The notes: generated by a model from the letters alone, not told the origin. DNA of 64,000 bases from Aliiruegeria sabulilitoris (GCF_001558155.1 NZ_LOAS01000001.1:1-64000); one strand, 5' to 3'. Counted from the first letter of the stretch, positions 21,692 through 39,041 are shown. Numbers and translations: made by a program.

Positions 21692-22069
21692 GTGAATGCC
21701 GTAGACATGGCCAAAAAGGCCTATGGGGCCAGTGCGACCCCAGTCAGAACTCCTCGCGACACAGAATACGCCGCCTTTGCACGTATAACTCAACGAATCC
21801 GGTCTTCCGCCTCGAAAGGAACCGAAGACTTCGCCGGCCTGGCGCGCGCCTTGCATGACAACCGGAAGCTCTGGACAATTTTGGCAACCGACGTTGCCGG
21901 CAAGACCAATGGCTTGCCCGATCAATTGCGAAGCCAGATCATCTATCTTTTCGGTTTTGTAAATCTTCAAAGCAGCAAGGTCTTACGCGGCCAAGCCTCC
22001 GCCGAGCCACTGATCGAAATCAACACTGCCATCATGCGCGGTTTGCGACAGGAGGCGCGTTCGGAATGA
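21692..22069 (+). CDS. flaF: Flagellar biosynthesis regulatory protein FlaF
   Basis: FlaF, needed for flagellin synthesis or secretion in alphaproteobacteria, working with FlbT. The 125 residues begin with MAKKAYG-like NAVDMAKKAYGASATPVRTPRDTEY and contain ALHDNRKLWTILATDVAG and L-P-D-Q-L-R-S-Q-I-I-Y-L-F-G-F, typical of the family. The start is GTG at 21692 with GGAAGGAAAC upstream. It overlaps flbT by 4 nt (ATGA), so the two are translationally coupled. It lies between the flagellin hairpin and flbT. Confidence 0.94.
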   Translation: MNAVDMAKKAYGASATPVRTPRDTEYAAFARITQRIRSSASKGTEDFAGLARALHDNRKLWTILATDVAGKTNGLPDQLRSQIIYLFGFVNLQSSKVLRGQASAEPLIEINTAIMRGLRQEARSE

Positions 22070-22470
22070 GCGGATTGGTTCTGAAACTTGCCCCCAAGGA
22101 ACGTGTTCTGATCAATGGCGCTGTCATCGAGAATGGTGAGCGTCGCAGCCGGTTGAGCATTGTCACCCCCAACGCGAATATCTTGCGCCTTCGGGATGCC
22201 ATTCATCCTGAAGAGGTCAATACGCCCGTGCGCAGAGTGTGTTACATCGCCCAGCTTGTTCTGTCCGGGGACGCCGATCCAGCAGAAGCCAGGCTTCAAT
22301 TGCTGCGCGGCGTCGAACAGTTGAGTCAGGTTCTCAGGGATGATGACAGCCGAAGCAAGCTGGACATGGCAACGACAGCGATCATCGAAGGCCAGCATTA
22401 TCAGGTGCTCAAAGCACTGCGAGGTTTGTTGCCCAGAGAGGAGCGACTTTTCGCGGCAATGACGCAATGA
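22066..22470 (+). CDS. flbT: Flagellin mRNA regulator FlbT
   Basis: Post-transcriptional regulator which, in Caulobacter, binds the flagellin mRNA leader and promotes its decay. The 134 residues begin MSGLVLKLAPKERVLINGAVIENG, matching FlbT, and contain TPNANILRLRDAI and VRRVCYIAQLVLSGD. It overlaps flaF upstream and DUF1217 downstream by 4 nt each, so this is a tight three-gene unit. The probable target leader is at 20028-20246. Function is known for the family; here it is assigned by similarity. Confidence 0.95.
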   Translation: MSGLVLKLAPKERVLINGAVIENGERRSRLSIVTPNANILRLRDAIHPEEVNTPVRRVCYIAQLVLSGDADPAEARLQLLRGVEQLSQVLRDDDSRSKLDMATTAIIEGQHYQVLKALRGLLPREERLFAAMTQ

Positions 22471-23261
22471 CGTTTCAACCGATTGTCCCCATCAGCGGTT
22501 ATGCAGGGTGGATATTCCTCAACAGAACTCTCGAAGCTCAGCAGGAAACCCACAGTGAAAGCCTGCAAACGAATACGGATTACTTCGCCGAACATATCGG
22601 CGAAGTGAAAACGGCCGAAGATCTGGTGTCAGACCGGAAGCTGTTGACCGTTGCGCTCGGGGCTTTCGGGCTTGACGATGACATCAACAGCACCTTCCTG
22701 ATCCGGAAGGTGCTGGAGGAAGGCGTATCCAACTCGGATTCTCTGGCGAACAAGCTGTCCAATCAAGCATATTACAATCTCTCCGAAGCATTCGGCTTCG
22801 GGGAAGAACAACCCGCCAGGACAAGTCTGTCAGGCTTCGCTGACGAAATCATCAGCGCTTACAATACGGTCCAGTTTGCACTCGATGTAGGGGATCAGAA
22901 CGAAGATTTCGGGCTGGCGTTGAACGCCAAAAGCACCTTGCCCGATATCGCCGAAAGCTCCGTGAGCAATAATGCGAAGTGGTACAGCATCATGGGCTCG
23001 ACCACGTTAAGGACTGTATTCGAGACGGCGTTCGGCCTGCCCAGTGAGTTCGCCTCGCTGGACATTGATGAGCAACTGGAGATCTTCAAGGACAAAGCCG
23101 AAAAACGGTTTGGCTCGGATGAAGTTTCGCAATTCTCGGATCCGGAGAAAATGGACGCCCTCGTCAAGACCTACCTTCTTCGGTCCGAGATGTCGGACAT
23201 CATGCAATCCGTGAGCGCTTCGAACACGGCGTTGATGCTCTTGTCTGGGGCGACGTCATAG
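22467..23261 (+). CDS. DUF1217 flagellar-associated protein
   Basis: A 264-residue protein of the DUF1217 family, recognised from FQPIVPISGYAGWIFLNRTLEAQ at the N-terminus, RKLLTVALGAFGLDDDI..STFLIRKVLEEG in the middle and FGLP...SLDIDEQLEIFKDKAEKRFG towards the end. The family is largely alphaproteobacterial and commonly sits in flagellar gene clusters; its biochemical role is not established. No signal peptide or transmembrane segment is seen. Overlap with flbT by 4 nt ties it to flagellin regulation or secretion. It is the last gene of the flagellar block. Confidence 0.87.
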   Translation: MTFQPIVPISGYAGWIFLNRTLEAQQETHSESLQTNTDYFAEHIGEVKTAEDLVSDRKLLTVALGAFGLDDDINSTFLIRKVLEEGVSNSDSLANKLSNQAYYNLSEAFGFGEEQPARTSLSGFADEIISAYNTVQFALDVGDQNEDFGLALNAKSTLPDIAESSVSNNAKWYSIMGSTTLRTVFETAFGLPSEFASLDIDEQLEIFKDKAEKRFGSDEVSQFSDPEKMDALVKTYLLRSEMSDIMQSVSASNTALMLLSGATS

Positions 23262-23479
23262 CAGATCAACGTTCACTTTTTATGTGTGATCGTCAGTTTG
23301 CAAGCTTGGGCGGAATGGCGATGGTATGGAATCAACACCATCTGAAGTGTACTGTTCCTTGTGCGGTCAGTGCGTCAATTGCCATCATCCAGAGATCAAC
23401 AATGGTGCTTGCATTGGGGCTCCTGCGGGTGCAGCAGTGACGCCGATTCACGAGATCTTGTCGAACGGGAGACAGATTG

Positions 23480-24430
23480 ATGGCGAAGCTTCCTCGAGTT
23501 GTCACGGTAACACTGAACCCGGCCTTGGATCAGACGGCTCAGTCGCCGGATTTCCACGCCGGCAAGGTAAACCGTGTGATCAGCGAGCAATCGGATGCAG
23601 GCGGCAAAGGCGTGAATGTTGCCGCGTATCTTGCCCAGTGTGGCCATGATGTAACCGCGACCGGATTGCTTGGTCGGGGAAATCTGGAGCCGTTCGAAAA
23701 TCTCTTTGCCGAAAGACAGATTGTTGATCGTTTCGTGAAACTGCCCGGCCTGACCCGGGTGAACGTCAAGATCGTCGACAAAATTCGCGAGCTCGTCACA
23801 GATATCAACTTTCCCGGGATCAATGCCGATGCGGACAGCATCGAAGCGGTCACCCGGATCGTGCTTGAACTGGCAGACACCGGCATCGAATGGTTCATCC
23901 TTTCCGGAAGCCTGCCGAAAGGCATGCAAACGGACAGCTATCGTCTGCTCATCGAGCAGTTGAAGGAAAAGGGATGCAAGGTTGTTCTGGATACCAGCGG
24001 CATCCCGTTCGACCGTGCGCTGCAAGCCAAGCCCGACGTGATCAAACCGAATATCGACGAGCTCCAGGAAGTGACCGGCTCGGTCATGGAGAGCCACGGT
24101 GAGATCATTGACGCCGCTCGGCAGTTTCTGGAAAACGGGACGAAGCTGGTTGTCGTTTCCATGCGGGATAAGGGCGCTTTGTTTGTCACCTCAGAGGAAG
24201 CCGTTCTTGCTGTGCCGCCAAAGGCGCGCGTTGTCAGCACGGTCGGCGCGGGCGATGCCATGGTCGCAGGGATCACGCATGGCCTGATTGCCGCCATGCC
24301 GCTTCCCGAAATCGCGCGTTTTTCAACCGCGCTGTCCCTTGGTGCTTTGGCGCAGATCGGGCCCAGCTTGCCGCCGCAAGAAGATATTTCTGATTTCGCG
24401 GAACTTGTGACCATTTCCGATCCGGACTGA
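23480..24430 (+). CDS. 1-phosphofructokinase / hexose-phosphate kinase of the PfkB family
   Basis: An ATP-dependent sugar-phosphate kinase of the ribokinase/PfkB fold, 316 residues. The N-terminus VVTVTLNPALDQT and GGKGVNVAAYLAQCG are the substrate-side signature of 1-phosphofructokinase and tagatose-6-phosphate kinases; TVGAGDAMVAGITHG near the C-terminus holds the catalytic aspartate and the ATP-site GAGD. The ATG at 23480 follows a TTG and has GGGAGA upstream. No fructose PTS genes adjoin it, so it may instead phosphorylate fructose-6-phosphate (PfkB-type); the substrate cannot be settled from sequence. Confidence 0.86.
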   Translation: MAKLPRVVTVTLNPALDQTAQSPDFHAGKVNRVISEQSDAGGKGVNVAAYLAQCGHDVTATGLLGRGNLEPFENLFAERQIVDRFVKLPGLTRVNVKIVDKIRELVTDINFPGINADADSIEAVTRIVLELADTGIEWFILSGSLPKGMQTDSYRLLIEQLKEKGCKVVLDTSGIPFDRALQAKPDVIKPNIDELQEVTGSVMESHGEIIDAARQFLENGTKLVVVSMRDKGALFVTSEEAVLAVPPKARVVSTVGAGDAMVAGITHGLIAAMPLPEIARFSTALSLGALAQIGPSLPPQEDISDFAELVTISDPD

Positions 24431-24787
24431 GTCCGCGCGAATTTGCAGGCCTTTGCAACTCCCAAACGATCCGGGCAGTGCCTGCCTTCCGTGGAGCGGT
24501 TGAAAAGGCATGGGACATGGAGCGCGCCAAGTCGGGCCATCCCGATAAGGTCGATCAGTGCCGCGCCGAATCTCTGTGTCCAAGGCTTCCGCCCAAAAAG
24601 AACGCGACGAACCACGAGGATCGTCAGTCGCGTTTCGACTTGACGAGGCGCCTTCCGGTGCCTTCGGCGCGAAATGCCGCCGTTTCAACGGGTGCGAAAT
24701 GGCCATGAGTGTTGCGGCTTGAATTTCCGCGCGTCGGCGCGTATGTGCAGCGCCTGAAGCTCGAGAAGCGAAAACGCAGGAAGACAA
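24431..24787. other. Intergenic region before secE, no gene seen
   Basis: 357 nt without a credible coding region. A tRNA-Trp is often found directly before secE in bacteria, but no tRNA cloverleaf (no GGTTCGAATCC-like T-loop with a matching acceptor) could be found here. It should contain the promoter for secE-nusG. Confidence 0.5.
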
Positions 24788-24979
24788 ATGGCCAACCCCC
24801 TTCAGTTCATGCAGCAGGTGCGCACCGAGGTCGGCAAGGTTGTCTGGCCGACACGGCGGGAAGTGTTCCTGACCTCGATCATGGTGCTGGCGATGGCCAC
24901 GCTCACGGCTATCTTCTTCTTCCTTGTCGATTTGTTGATCCGCCAGGGTCTGCAGGCGGTTCTCGGGCTGTTCGGCTGA
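24788..24979 (+). CDS. secE: Preprotein translocase subunit SecE
   Basis: Small subunit of the SecYEG translocon in the inner membrane. The 63 residues follow the short single-span form common in alphaproteobacteria: an amphipathic N-terminal part (PLQFMQQVRTEVGKVVWPTRREV) containing the conserved VVWPTR motif, then one transmembrane helix (about 29-48). AGGAAGAC precedes the ATG. It is followed by nusG, the standard secE-nusG-rplK order. Confidence 0.97.
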   Translation: MANPLQFMQQVRTEVGKVVWPTRREVFLTSIMVLAMATLTAIFFFLVDLLIRQGLQAVLGLFG

Positions 24980-25183
24980 TTTCACGCCCCTTTGCCGTCG
25001 CTTGCGGGCGCGTAGCTCTTGAATCCTGTCGCAGGCAGCGCTAAAGCAGCCGGACTTTCCCCAGCAGGCGTGCATCGATTCGGGTCGCACGCCGCTTTTC
25101 GTTTGGGTGAGACGCCGGACATGATCCGGCACGGTTGGAATTTCCGGGGCCGGAAGGCTCCGGCTCAGAGCAAGGCATGGCAT

Positions 25184-25717
25184 ATGGCGAAGCGTTGGTA
25201 TTCGGTTAGCGTCCTCTCGAACTTCGAGAAGAAGATTGCCGAACAGATCCGGCACGACGTCGTGCAGGCCGGTCTCGAGGACGAGATCGACGAGGTGCTG
25301 GTGCCGACCGAAGAGGTGATCGAAGTGCGCCGCGGCAAGAAGGTGACGGCCGAGCGCCGCTTCATGCCGGGCTATGTGCTCGTTCATATGGAAATGTCGG
25401 ATCAGGGCTATCACCTGATTAACTCGATCAACCGGGTCACCGGGTTCCTGGGCCCGCAAGGCAAACCGATGCCGATGCGCGACGCTGAGGTGAACCAGAT
25501 CCTCAACCGCGTCGAGGAAGGCGCCGAGGCGCCCCGTTCTCTCATTTCCTACGAGATCGGCGAGACGGTGAGCGTGACCGACGGCCCGTTCGAGGGCTTC
25601 TCGGGCATGGTCGAGGATGTGGACGAGGACAACAACCGCCTCAAGGTGACGGTGTCGATCTTCGGCCGGGCGACCCCGGTCGAACTGGAATTCGCTCAGG
25701 TTTCCAAGGAGACCTGA
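25184..25717 (+). CDS. nusG: Transcription termination/antitermination protein NusG
   Basis: RNA polymerase elongation factor that links transcription to Rho termination or to the ribosome. The 177 residues contain the NGN domain ([22 protein letters not shown], then [19 protein letters not shown]) and a C-terminal KOW domain ([13 protein letters not shown]). The start at 25184 is chosen because MAKRWYSV is the conserved N-terminus and AAGG lies upstream; the frame is open to 25019 but the extra segment has no similarity to NusG. It lies 204 nt after secE and 142 nt before rplK. Confidence 0.97.
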   Translation: MAKRWYSVSVLSNFEKKIAEQIRHDVVQAGLEDEIDEVLVPTEEVIEVRRGKKVTAERRFMPGYVLVHMEMSDQGYHLINSINRVTGFLGPQGKPMPMRDAEVNQILNRVEEGAEAPRSLISYEIGETVSVTDGPFEGFSGMVEDVDEDNNRLKVTVSIFGRATPVELEFAQVSKET

Positions 25718-25722
25718 GGGAT

Positions 25723-25759
25723 CGGCGGCAAAGCCGCCGGAACCCGGCAGAATGCCGGG
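25723..25759 (+). promoter_or_regulatory. Tandem hairpins between nusG and rplK
   Basis: CGGCGGC (25723-25729) pairs with GCCGCCG (25733-25739) around an AAA loop, and CCCGGC (25743-25748) pairs with GCCGGG (25754-25759). Two adjacent hairpins directly after nusG and upstream of rplK suggest an attenuator or the L1-regulated leader known for the L11 operon. No U tract follows. Confidence 0.5.
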
Positions 25760-25859
25760 GCAAATCGTGGGAGGCATGGCGGACGCGTCCGCCTCCTGAC
25801 CACGGCAACATGAGTGGCCCCGGACGCGTTCGTGGGCCGTTGTAAGAAGGAGAGGCCAG

Positions 25860-26288
25860 ATGGCCAAGAAGCTCGCAGGCAAGATGAAACTGCAGGTGCC
25901 TGCCGGACAGGCGAACCCGTCCCCCCCCGTTGGCCCCGCGCTCGGTCAGCGTGGCATCAACATCATGGAATTCTGCAAGGCGTTCAACGCCAAGACGCAG
26001 GACCTGGATCCCGGCGCGCCCTGCCCGACCGTGATCACCTACTACCAGGACAAGTCCTTCACGATGGACATCAAGACGCCCCCGGCGTCCTATTTCCTGA
26101 AGAAGGCTGCCAAGCTGAAGTCCGGCGCCAACAACCCGGGCAAGCAGACCGCCGGTTCTGTGACCGTGGCACAGGTGAAGGAAATCGCCGAGGCCAAGAT
26201 GAAGGACCTCAACGCGAACGACATCGAAGCCGCGATGCAGATCATCCTCGGCTCCGCGCGTTCCATGGGTATCGAGGTGAAAGGGTAA
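25860..26288 (+). CDS. rplK: 50S ribosomal protein L11
   Basis: Ribosomal protein of the GTPase-associated centre, which binds 23S rRNA. The 142 residues have the typical beginning [38 protein letters not shown] (seen in two halves) and the C-terminal RNA-binding domain ending with [16 protein letters not shown] lies upstream of the ATG at 25860. It is 3 nt upstream of rplA, the usual rplK-rplA pair, preceded by tandem hairpins that may carry translational control by L1. Confidence 0.98.
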   Translation: MAKKLAGKMKLQVPAGQANPSPPVGPALGQRGINIMEFCKAFNAKTQDLDPGAPCPTVITYYQDKSFTMDIKTPPASYFLKKAAKLKSGANNPGKQTAGSVTVAQVKEIAEAKMKDLNANDIEAAMQIILGSARSMGIEVKG

Positions 26289-26291
26289 ATT

Positions 26292-26993
26292 ATGGCCAAG
26301 CTTGGAAAACGTACCCGCGCCGCCCGTGAAGCCGCTGCTGGCAAGGAAAACCTGACTGTCGAGGAAGCCGTATCGCTGGTGAAGGGCAATGCCAACGCCA
26401 AGTTCGACGAGACCATCGAGATCGCGTTGAACCTGGGCGTCGACACCCGCCACGCTGACCAGATGGTCCGCGGCACCGTCGTTCTGCCCAACGGCACCGG
26501 CAAGACGATGCGCGTCGCTGTCTTCGCCCGTGGCGACAAGGCTGACGAAGCCAAGGAAGCCGGTGCGGACATCGTTGGCGCCGAAGACCTGATGCAGGCC
26601 ATCCAGGGCGGCGAGATCAACTTCGATCGTTGCATCGCGACCCCGGACATGATGCCGATCGTCGGCCGTCTTGGTAAGATCCTGGGCCCGCGCAACCTGA
26701 TGCCGAACCCGAAGGTCGGCACCGTCACCCCCGACGTCAAGGCCGCCATCGAGGCAGCCAAGGGTGGTGAAGTGCAGTTCAAGGCCGAAAAGGGCGGCGT
26801 GGTTCACGCCGGCATTGGCAAGGCCTCCTTCGACGAAGCCAAGCTGGTCGAGAACGTGCGCACCTTCTGCGACGCGGTTGCCAAGGCAAAGCCCTCGGGC
26901 GCCAAGGGCAGCTACATGCAGAAGATCTCGCTGAGCTCCACCATGGGCCCGGGCGTCACCATCGATGTGGCCGCCGCGACTGCGCAAGCCTGA
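26292..26993 (+). CDS. rplA: 50S ribosomal protein L1
   Basis: L1-stalk protein of the large subunit, and in E. coli the translational repressor of the L11 operon. The 233 residues match L1 throughout ([33 protein letters not shown]-like [17 protein letters not shown], and [13 protein letters not shown] at the C-terminus). It starts 3 nt after rplK and is followed by a strong terminator, which separates it from rplJ and so splits the common rplKAJL arrangement. Confidence 0.98.
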   Translation: MAKLGKRTRAAREAAAGKENLTVEEAVSLVKGNANAKFDETIEIALNLGVDTRHADQMVRGTVVLPNGTGKTMRVAVFARGDKADEAKEAGADIVGAEDLMQAIQGGEINFDRCIATPDMMPIVGRLGKILGPRNLMPNPKVGTVTPDVKAAIEAAKGGEVQFKAEKGGVVHAGIGKASFDEAKLVENVRTFCDAVAKAKPSGAKGSYMQKISLSSTMGPGVTIDVAAATAQA

Positions 26994-27017
26994 TCGCTCA
27001 AGAAATCGATTGGAAAG

Positions 27018-27044
27018 GGGCGCCTGCAGGCGCCCTTTTTTTTT
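27018..27044 (+). terminator. Rho-independent terminator after rplA
   Basis: GGGCGCC (27018-27024) pairs with GGCGCCC (27029-27035) around a TGCA tetraloop, followed by nine T residues (27036-27044). It is the strongest terminator in the window, ending the secE-nusG-rplK-rplA unit. Confidence 0.95.
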
Positions 27045-27265
27045 CGTTCCGCCCGGGCTTCGACGCGCTCGCATTGGCGGATTGGCGGATTGACACATGG
27101 AGTGGTGTGGCCGTCGCCGAATGGGGCCCTGGCTGCGCGCACGCACTGGCCGGAGGCAGCACGATAAGGGTGGCGAAATTGATCGGAACGGCCCAAGCAA
27201 CGGCTGTGACGATTGCAACGGATGCGCTAGGGTTTCCCCAAAGAATTGCAAATCAGGTGGCGAGC

Positions 27266-28498
27266 ATGGGTATTTCCAGAAGAACGGTTACAATTGGGCT
27301 GAGCGCATTGGCGCTGACGGCCTGTTCCGGCGGCGGCGGCAGTGTCTCGCGCGCATCTCCGACGAAGGTAAAGGCGGTGCCGAACCCGGCATTCGACGCA
27401 TGGGTTGCAAGCTTCAAGGGCCGCGCCGCCGCGAACGGCATTTCGCAATCCACCATTGACCGGGCTTTCCGGAATGTCGGCTACCTGCCGGATGTAATCC
27501 AAAAGGACCGCAACCAGACCGAGTTCACCCGCACGCTGGAGGATTACATCGCCATCGCGGCCTCGGACGAGCGGATCCGCATGGGGAAATCTGCCCTCAG
27601 CAAGCATAATGGCACACTGTCTGCCATCGAGAGCCGATACGGCGTGGAGAAACAGGTCGTGACGGCTGTCTGGGGGCTGGAGAGCAAATACGGAACGCGC
27701 CGTGGCGATATCCCGGTGATCTCGTCGCTCTCGACGCTGGCCTTTGACGGGCGGCGCGGCGCCTTCATGGAAAAACAGCTGATGGCCGCGCTCCGGATCT
27801 TGCAGCGGGGCGATACCACGCCGGAAAACATGCTGGGAAGCTGGGCGGGCGCGATGGGCCACACCCAGTTCATCCCGACATCCTTCGAAGCCTATGCCGT
27901 TGATTTCACCGGCGATGGCAGGCGCGACATCTGGTCGGACAACCCGGCAGACTCGCTGGCATCGACAGCGGCCTACCTCCAGCGCTCCGGTTGGAAGCGT
28001 GGGCAGCCCTGGGGCGTGGAAGTCCGGCTTCCGGCGGGCTTCTCCGGCCCGACCGGGCGCGGCAGCAAGCGCAGCCCGGATGCCTGGGCCGCTTCCGGGG
28101 TGCTGGACATGAAGGGGAACAGGGTGCCCAATCACGGCTCCGCCGCCATTCTCGCCCCCGACGGGCTGAGCGGCCCAGCCTTCATGGTCTTCAACAACTT
28201 CAACGTCATCCTGCGCTACAACAATGCCGAGAGCTATGGAATCGGCGTTGGTCACCTCTCGGACCGGTTGGACGGCAAGCCGCCAATCCAGGGCAATTTC
28301 GCGCCGGACCGCTACGGCATGAGCATAGACGATCGCAAGGAACTGCAGCGACGGCTGAATGCGAAGGGCTATGACGTTGGCGAACCCGACGGCGTGATCG
28401 GTTCCAAGACGGAAGCGGCGATTTCCGACTATCAGCGCAGCAAGGGGATGGCCGTGACGGGTCAGCCCTCGCAGGCGCTCCTGAACAGCCTGCGCTGA
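27266..28498 (+). CDS. Lytic murein transglycosylase (MltB-type) with C-terminal peptidoglycan-binding domain
   Basis: Cleaves the glycan strands of peptidoglycan in the periplasm. The 410-residue precursor has a signal with twin arginine (SRRTVTIG) and lipobox LTAC with C20, so it is probably an outer-membrane or periplasmic lipoprotein. The catalytic SLT_2 domain covers about 40-330, with the likely catalytic glutamate E139 in VWGLESKYG, GAMGHTQFIPTSF and A-V-D-F-T-G-D-G. The end (about 350-410) is a PG_binding_1 domain (RLNAKGYDVGEPDGVIGSKT). The start at 27266 is set by the signal peptide and AGGTGG upstream; the frame runs open to 27074. It sits between rplA and rplJ. Confidence 0.92.
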   Translation: MGISRRTVTIGLSALALTACSGGGGSVSRASPTKVKAVPNPAFDAWVASFKGRAAANGISQSTIDRAFRNVGYLPDVIQKDRNQTEFTRTLEDYIAIAASDERIRMGKSALSKHNGTLSAIESRYGVEKQVVTAVWGLESKYGTRRGDIPVISSLSTLAFDGRRGAFMEKQLMAALRILQRGDTTPENMLGSWAGAMGHTQFIPTSFEAYAVDFTGDGRRDIWSDNPADSLASTAAYLQRSGWKRGQPWGVEVRLPAGFSGPTGRGSKRSPDAWAASGVLDMKGNRVPNHGSAAILAPDGLSGPAFMVFNNFNVILRYNNAESYGIGVGHLSDRLDGKPPIQGNFAPDRYGMSIDDRKELQRRLNAKGYDVGEPDGVIGSKTEAAISDYQRSKGMAVTGQPSQALLNSLR

Positions 28499-28507
28499 GG
28501 GAAGAGA

Positions 28508-29050
28508 ATGACAACGATTTTCGGATTGAGCGGCAGCCTGCGCCGCGCGTCTTTCAACGCCTCCCTGCTGCAGGCGGCAAAGGCGCAGATGCCGCCCGGA
28601 ACTGAGCTGAAGATCGGCTCCATTGCCGACGTGCCGCTCTACAACGCGGATGTGGAGTCGGAGGGCGTACCCGAGCCGGTTCTGCATTTGCGCGAACAGA
28701 TTGCGGCGGCCGACGGCTTGCTGCTGGTGACGCCCGAGTACAACAACGGCATCCCCGGCGTGTTCAAGAATGCTCTGGACTGGATCGGCAGCGGGCCGGG
28801 GGCGGATGTGTTCAAGGGCAAGCCGGTGGCCGTGATCGGGGCGTCTCCGGGCGGATTCGGAACGATCATGGCGCAAACCCAGTGGCTTCAGGTCCTGCGC
28901 GCGCTGCAGGCCAGACAGTATCACGAGGGCAGATTACTTGTTTCCGGAGCCAGAAAGCTGTTTAATGATCACGGAACGCTTACGGACGATGCGACGACGG
29001 AGAGGCTGGCGGCTTTTCTTGACGGCTTCGTGATCTCCATTGCAGGGTAA
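28508..29050 (+). CDS. NADPH-dependent FMN reductase family protein
   Basis: A 180-residue flavodoxin-fold protein of the NADPH-dependent FMN reductase family, expected to bind FMN and reduce flavins, quinones or similar acceptors with NAD(P)H. GLSGSLRRASFNASLL near the N-terminus binds the FMN phosphate, and TPEYNNGIPGVFKNALDW is the conserved flavin-contacting segment; ASPGGFGT is a further family motif. The ATG at 28508 follows the transglycosylase stop by 9 nt, so the two are probably one unit. No specific substrate can be inferred. Confidence 0.9.
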   Translation: MTTIFGLSGSLRRASFNASLLQAAKAQMPPGTELKIGSIADVPLYNADVESEGVPEPVLHLREQIAAADGLLLVTPEYNNGIPGVFKNALDWIGSGPGADVFKGKPVAVIGASPGGFGTIMAQTQWLQVLRALQARQYHEGRLLVSGARKLFNDHGTLTDDATTERLAAFLDGFVISIAG

Positions 29051-29224
29051 GGTTTTGCTCTTGGCAAGCGCCCTGTTTGCTTCTAATTAAACATCTCGCA
29101 ATTCAGCGTACGATTCGTCGTGCGCTATTTTGCGTTTCGTCCAAGACGGTGGGTGGCCTCATCAATTCGACCGGGGCCATAAATCCTGCCTGAGACGGGA
29201 TACGACAAGATTGGCCGAGGGTGT

Positions 29225-29327
29225 CCTCGGGCGTATTGGCGCAGCCCCGTAAAACGGACCTTAACGCCGGCTCACGTCGGCAAAGTAGAGCCGGGGGGTG
29301 CAAGCCTCCCATACTTGGAGTGAAACT
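29225..29327 (+). promoter_or_regulatory. Probable rplJ leader (L10 leader candidate)
   Basis: The 277 nt before rplJ contain CCGGCTC (29267-29273) pairing with GAGCCGG (29288-29294) and a G-rich run followed by C-rich bases close to the start codon. Leaders before rplJ are bound by the L10-L12 complex to repress translation in many bacteria. Location and structure are suggestive, but a covariance-model match was not made. Confidence 0.45.
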
Positions 29328-29846
29328 GTGGATAGAGCCCAGAAAGAGAAAGTGGTCGAGGAACTCGGCCAGATCTTTGAAAGCTCTGGCGTCGTAGTGG
29401 TATCGCGCTACGAAGGTCTCACGGTTGCAGAGATGCAGAATCTTCGTGCCCGCGCCCGCGGCGCCGAAGCTTCCGTTCGCGTTGCCAAGAACAGGCTCGC
29501 CAAGATCGCCCTTGAAGGACAGCCCTGCGCAAGCATCGGCGAGTATCTGACGGGCATGACCGTTCTCACCTTCTCGGAAGACCCCGTGGCTGCGGCCAAG
29601 GTTGCCGAGGACTTCGCCAAGGACAACTCGAAATTCGAGATCCTCGGCGGTGCCATGGGAGAGAACGCCCTGGACCGTGCTGGTGTCCAGGCCGTGTCGA
29701 AAATGCCGTCGCGCGAGGAGCTCATTGCTTCCATCGTCGGCTGCATCGGCGCGCCTGCATCCAACATTGCCGGGGCCATTGGCGCACCTGCTTCGAACAT
29801 CGCGAGCATTCTCAGCACCATCGAGGAGCGCGGCGAGGCCGCGTGA
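29328..29846 (+). CDS. rplJ: 50S ribosomal protein L10
   Basis: Base of the L7/L12 stalk on the large subunit. The 172 residues begin at a GTG (29328) with [16 protein letters not shown] and contain [26 protein letters not shown] and a C-terminal alanine-rich helix region ([20 protein letters not shown]) that carries the L12 dimers. GGAG lies 7 nt before the GTG; an in-frame extension to 29298 lies in the leader. It is followed after 66 nt by rplL. Confidence 0.96.
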   Translation: MDRAQKEKVVEELGQIFESSGVVVVSRYEGLTVAEMQNLRARARGAEASVRVAKNRLAKIALEGQPCASIGEYLTGMTVLTFSEDPVAAAKVAEDFAKDNSKFEILGGAMGENALDRAGVQAVSKMPSREELIASIVGCIGAPASNIAGAIGAPASNIASILSTIEERGEAA

Positions 29847-29912
29847 TCGCGAGACCTTCGTGGAGAGTTACCCTTCGCGTTGGAACACATCTAGAAATAC
29901 GGAAACAGTACA

Positions 29913-30293
<381 letters not shown>

Positions 30294-30319
30294 TCCGAGT
30301 TTCGATGTGATTTGTGAGG

Positions 30320-30345
30320 CAGGAGCCGGTGAAAACCGGCTCCTG
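30320..30345 (+). promoter_or_regulatory. GAAA-tetraloop hairpin between rplL and rpoB
   Basis: CAGGAGCCGGT (30320-30330) pairs with ACCGGCTCCTG (30335-30345) around a GAAA loop: 11 bp, perfect. It lies 26 nt after the rplL stop. In E. coli this interval holds an attenuator; no U tract follows here, so partial termination is plausible but unproven. Confidence 0.75.
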
Positions 30346-30355
30346 TCGAACCTGT

Positions 30356-30390
30356 CTTGGAAAGGGCTCAGCATTCGAGCCCTTTCCAAG
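30356..30390 (+). promoter_or_regulatory. Perfect 14-bp hairpin between rplL and rpoB
   Basis: CTTGGAAAGGGCTC (30356-30369) pairs with GAGCCCTTTCCAAG (30377-30390) across an AGCATTC loop. A long perfect stem just before rpoB resembles the RNase III processing site of the E. coli rplL-rpoB spacer. Processing would set the rpoB to rplL ratio. Confidence 0.75.
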
Positions 30391-30525
30391 GCGCGGTTCA
30401 AATGGTTCGGGAGTTGCCGGTGGGACGGCAGCGGGAATAGAACCTGACCCCCTTCATTCGTGAGCGGCGTGCAGCCGGAGCCCGACGGCATGCACAGACG
30501 TGACAGACGAAAGGTGACTTACCAC

Positions 30526-34662
<4,137 letters not shown>

Positions 34663-34737
34663 GGCCCGGCGCCTGAATCGGGCGGCCCTCGCGGTCGCCC
34701 GGCTCCTCCCTTTTCGCACCATTTCAAGGATTTGAAG

Positions 34738-38985
<4,248 letters not shown>

Positions 38986-39013
38986 TCCCGCGTCACTCGG
39001 ACAGAACTGAACG

Positions 39014-39041
39014 CGCCCCGCCGGTTTCGGCGGGGCGTTTT
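39014..39041 (+). terminator. Rho-independent terminator after rpoC
   Basis: CGCCCCGCCG (39014-39023) pairs with CGGCGGGGCG (39028-39037) around a GTTT loop, followed by TTTTCGTTT. It starts 29 nt after the rpoC stop. Confidence 0.95.

Noticed and set aside
24431-24787. Possible tRNA-Trp before secE.
   Set aside because: No cloverleaf or conserved T-loop sequence can be drawn, although this is a common position.
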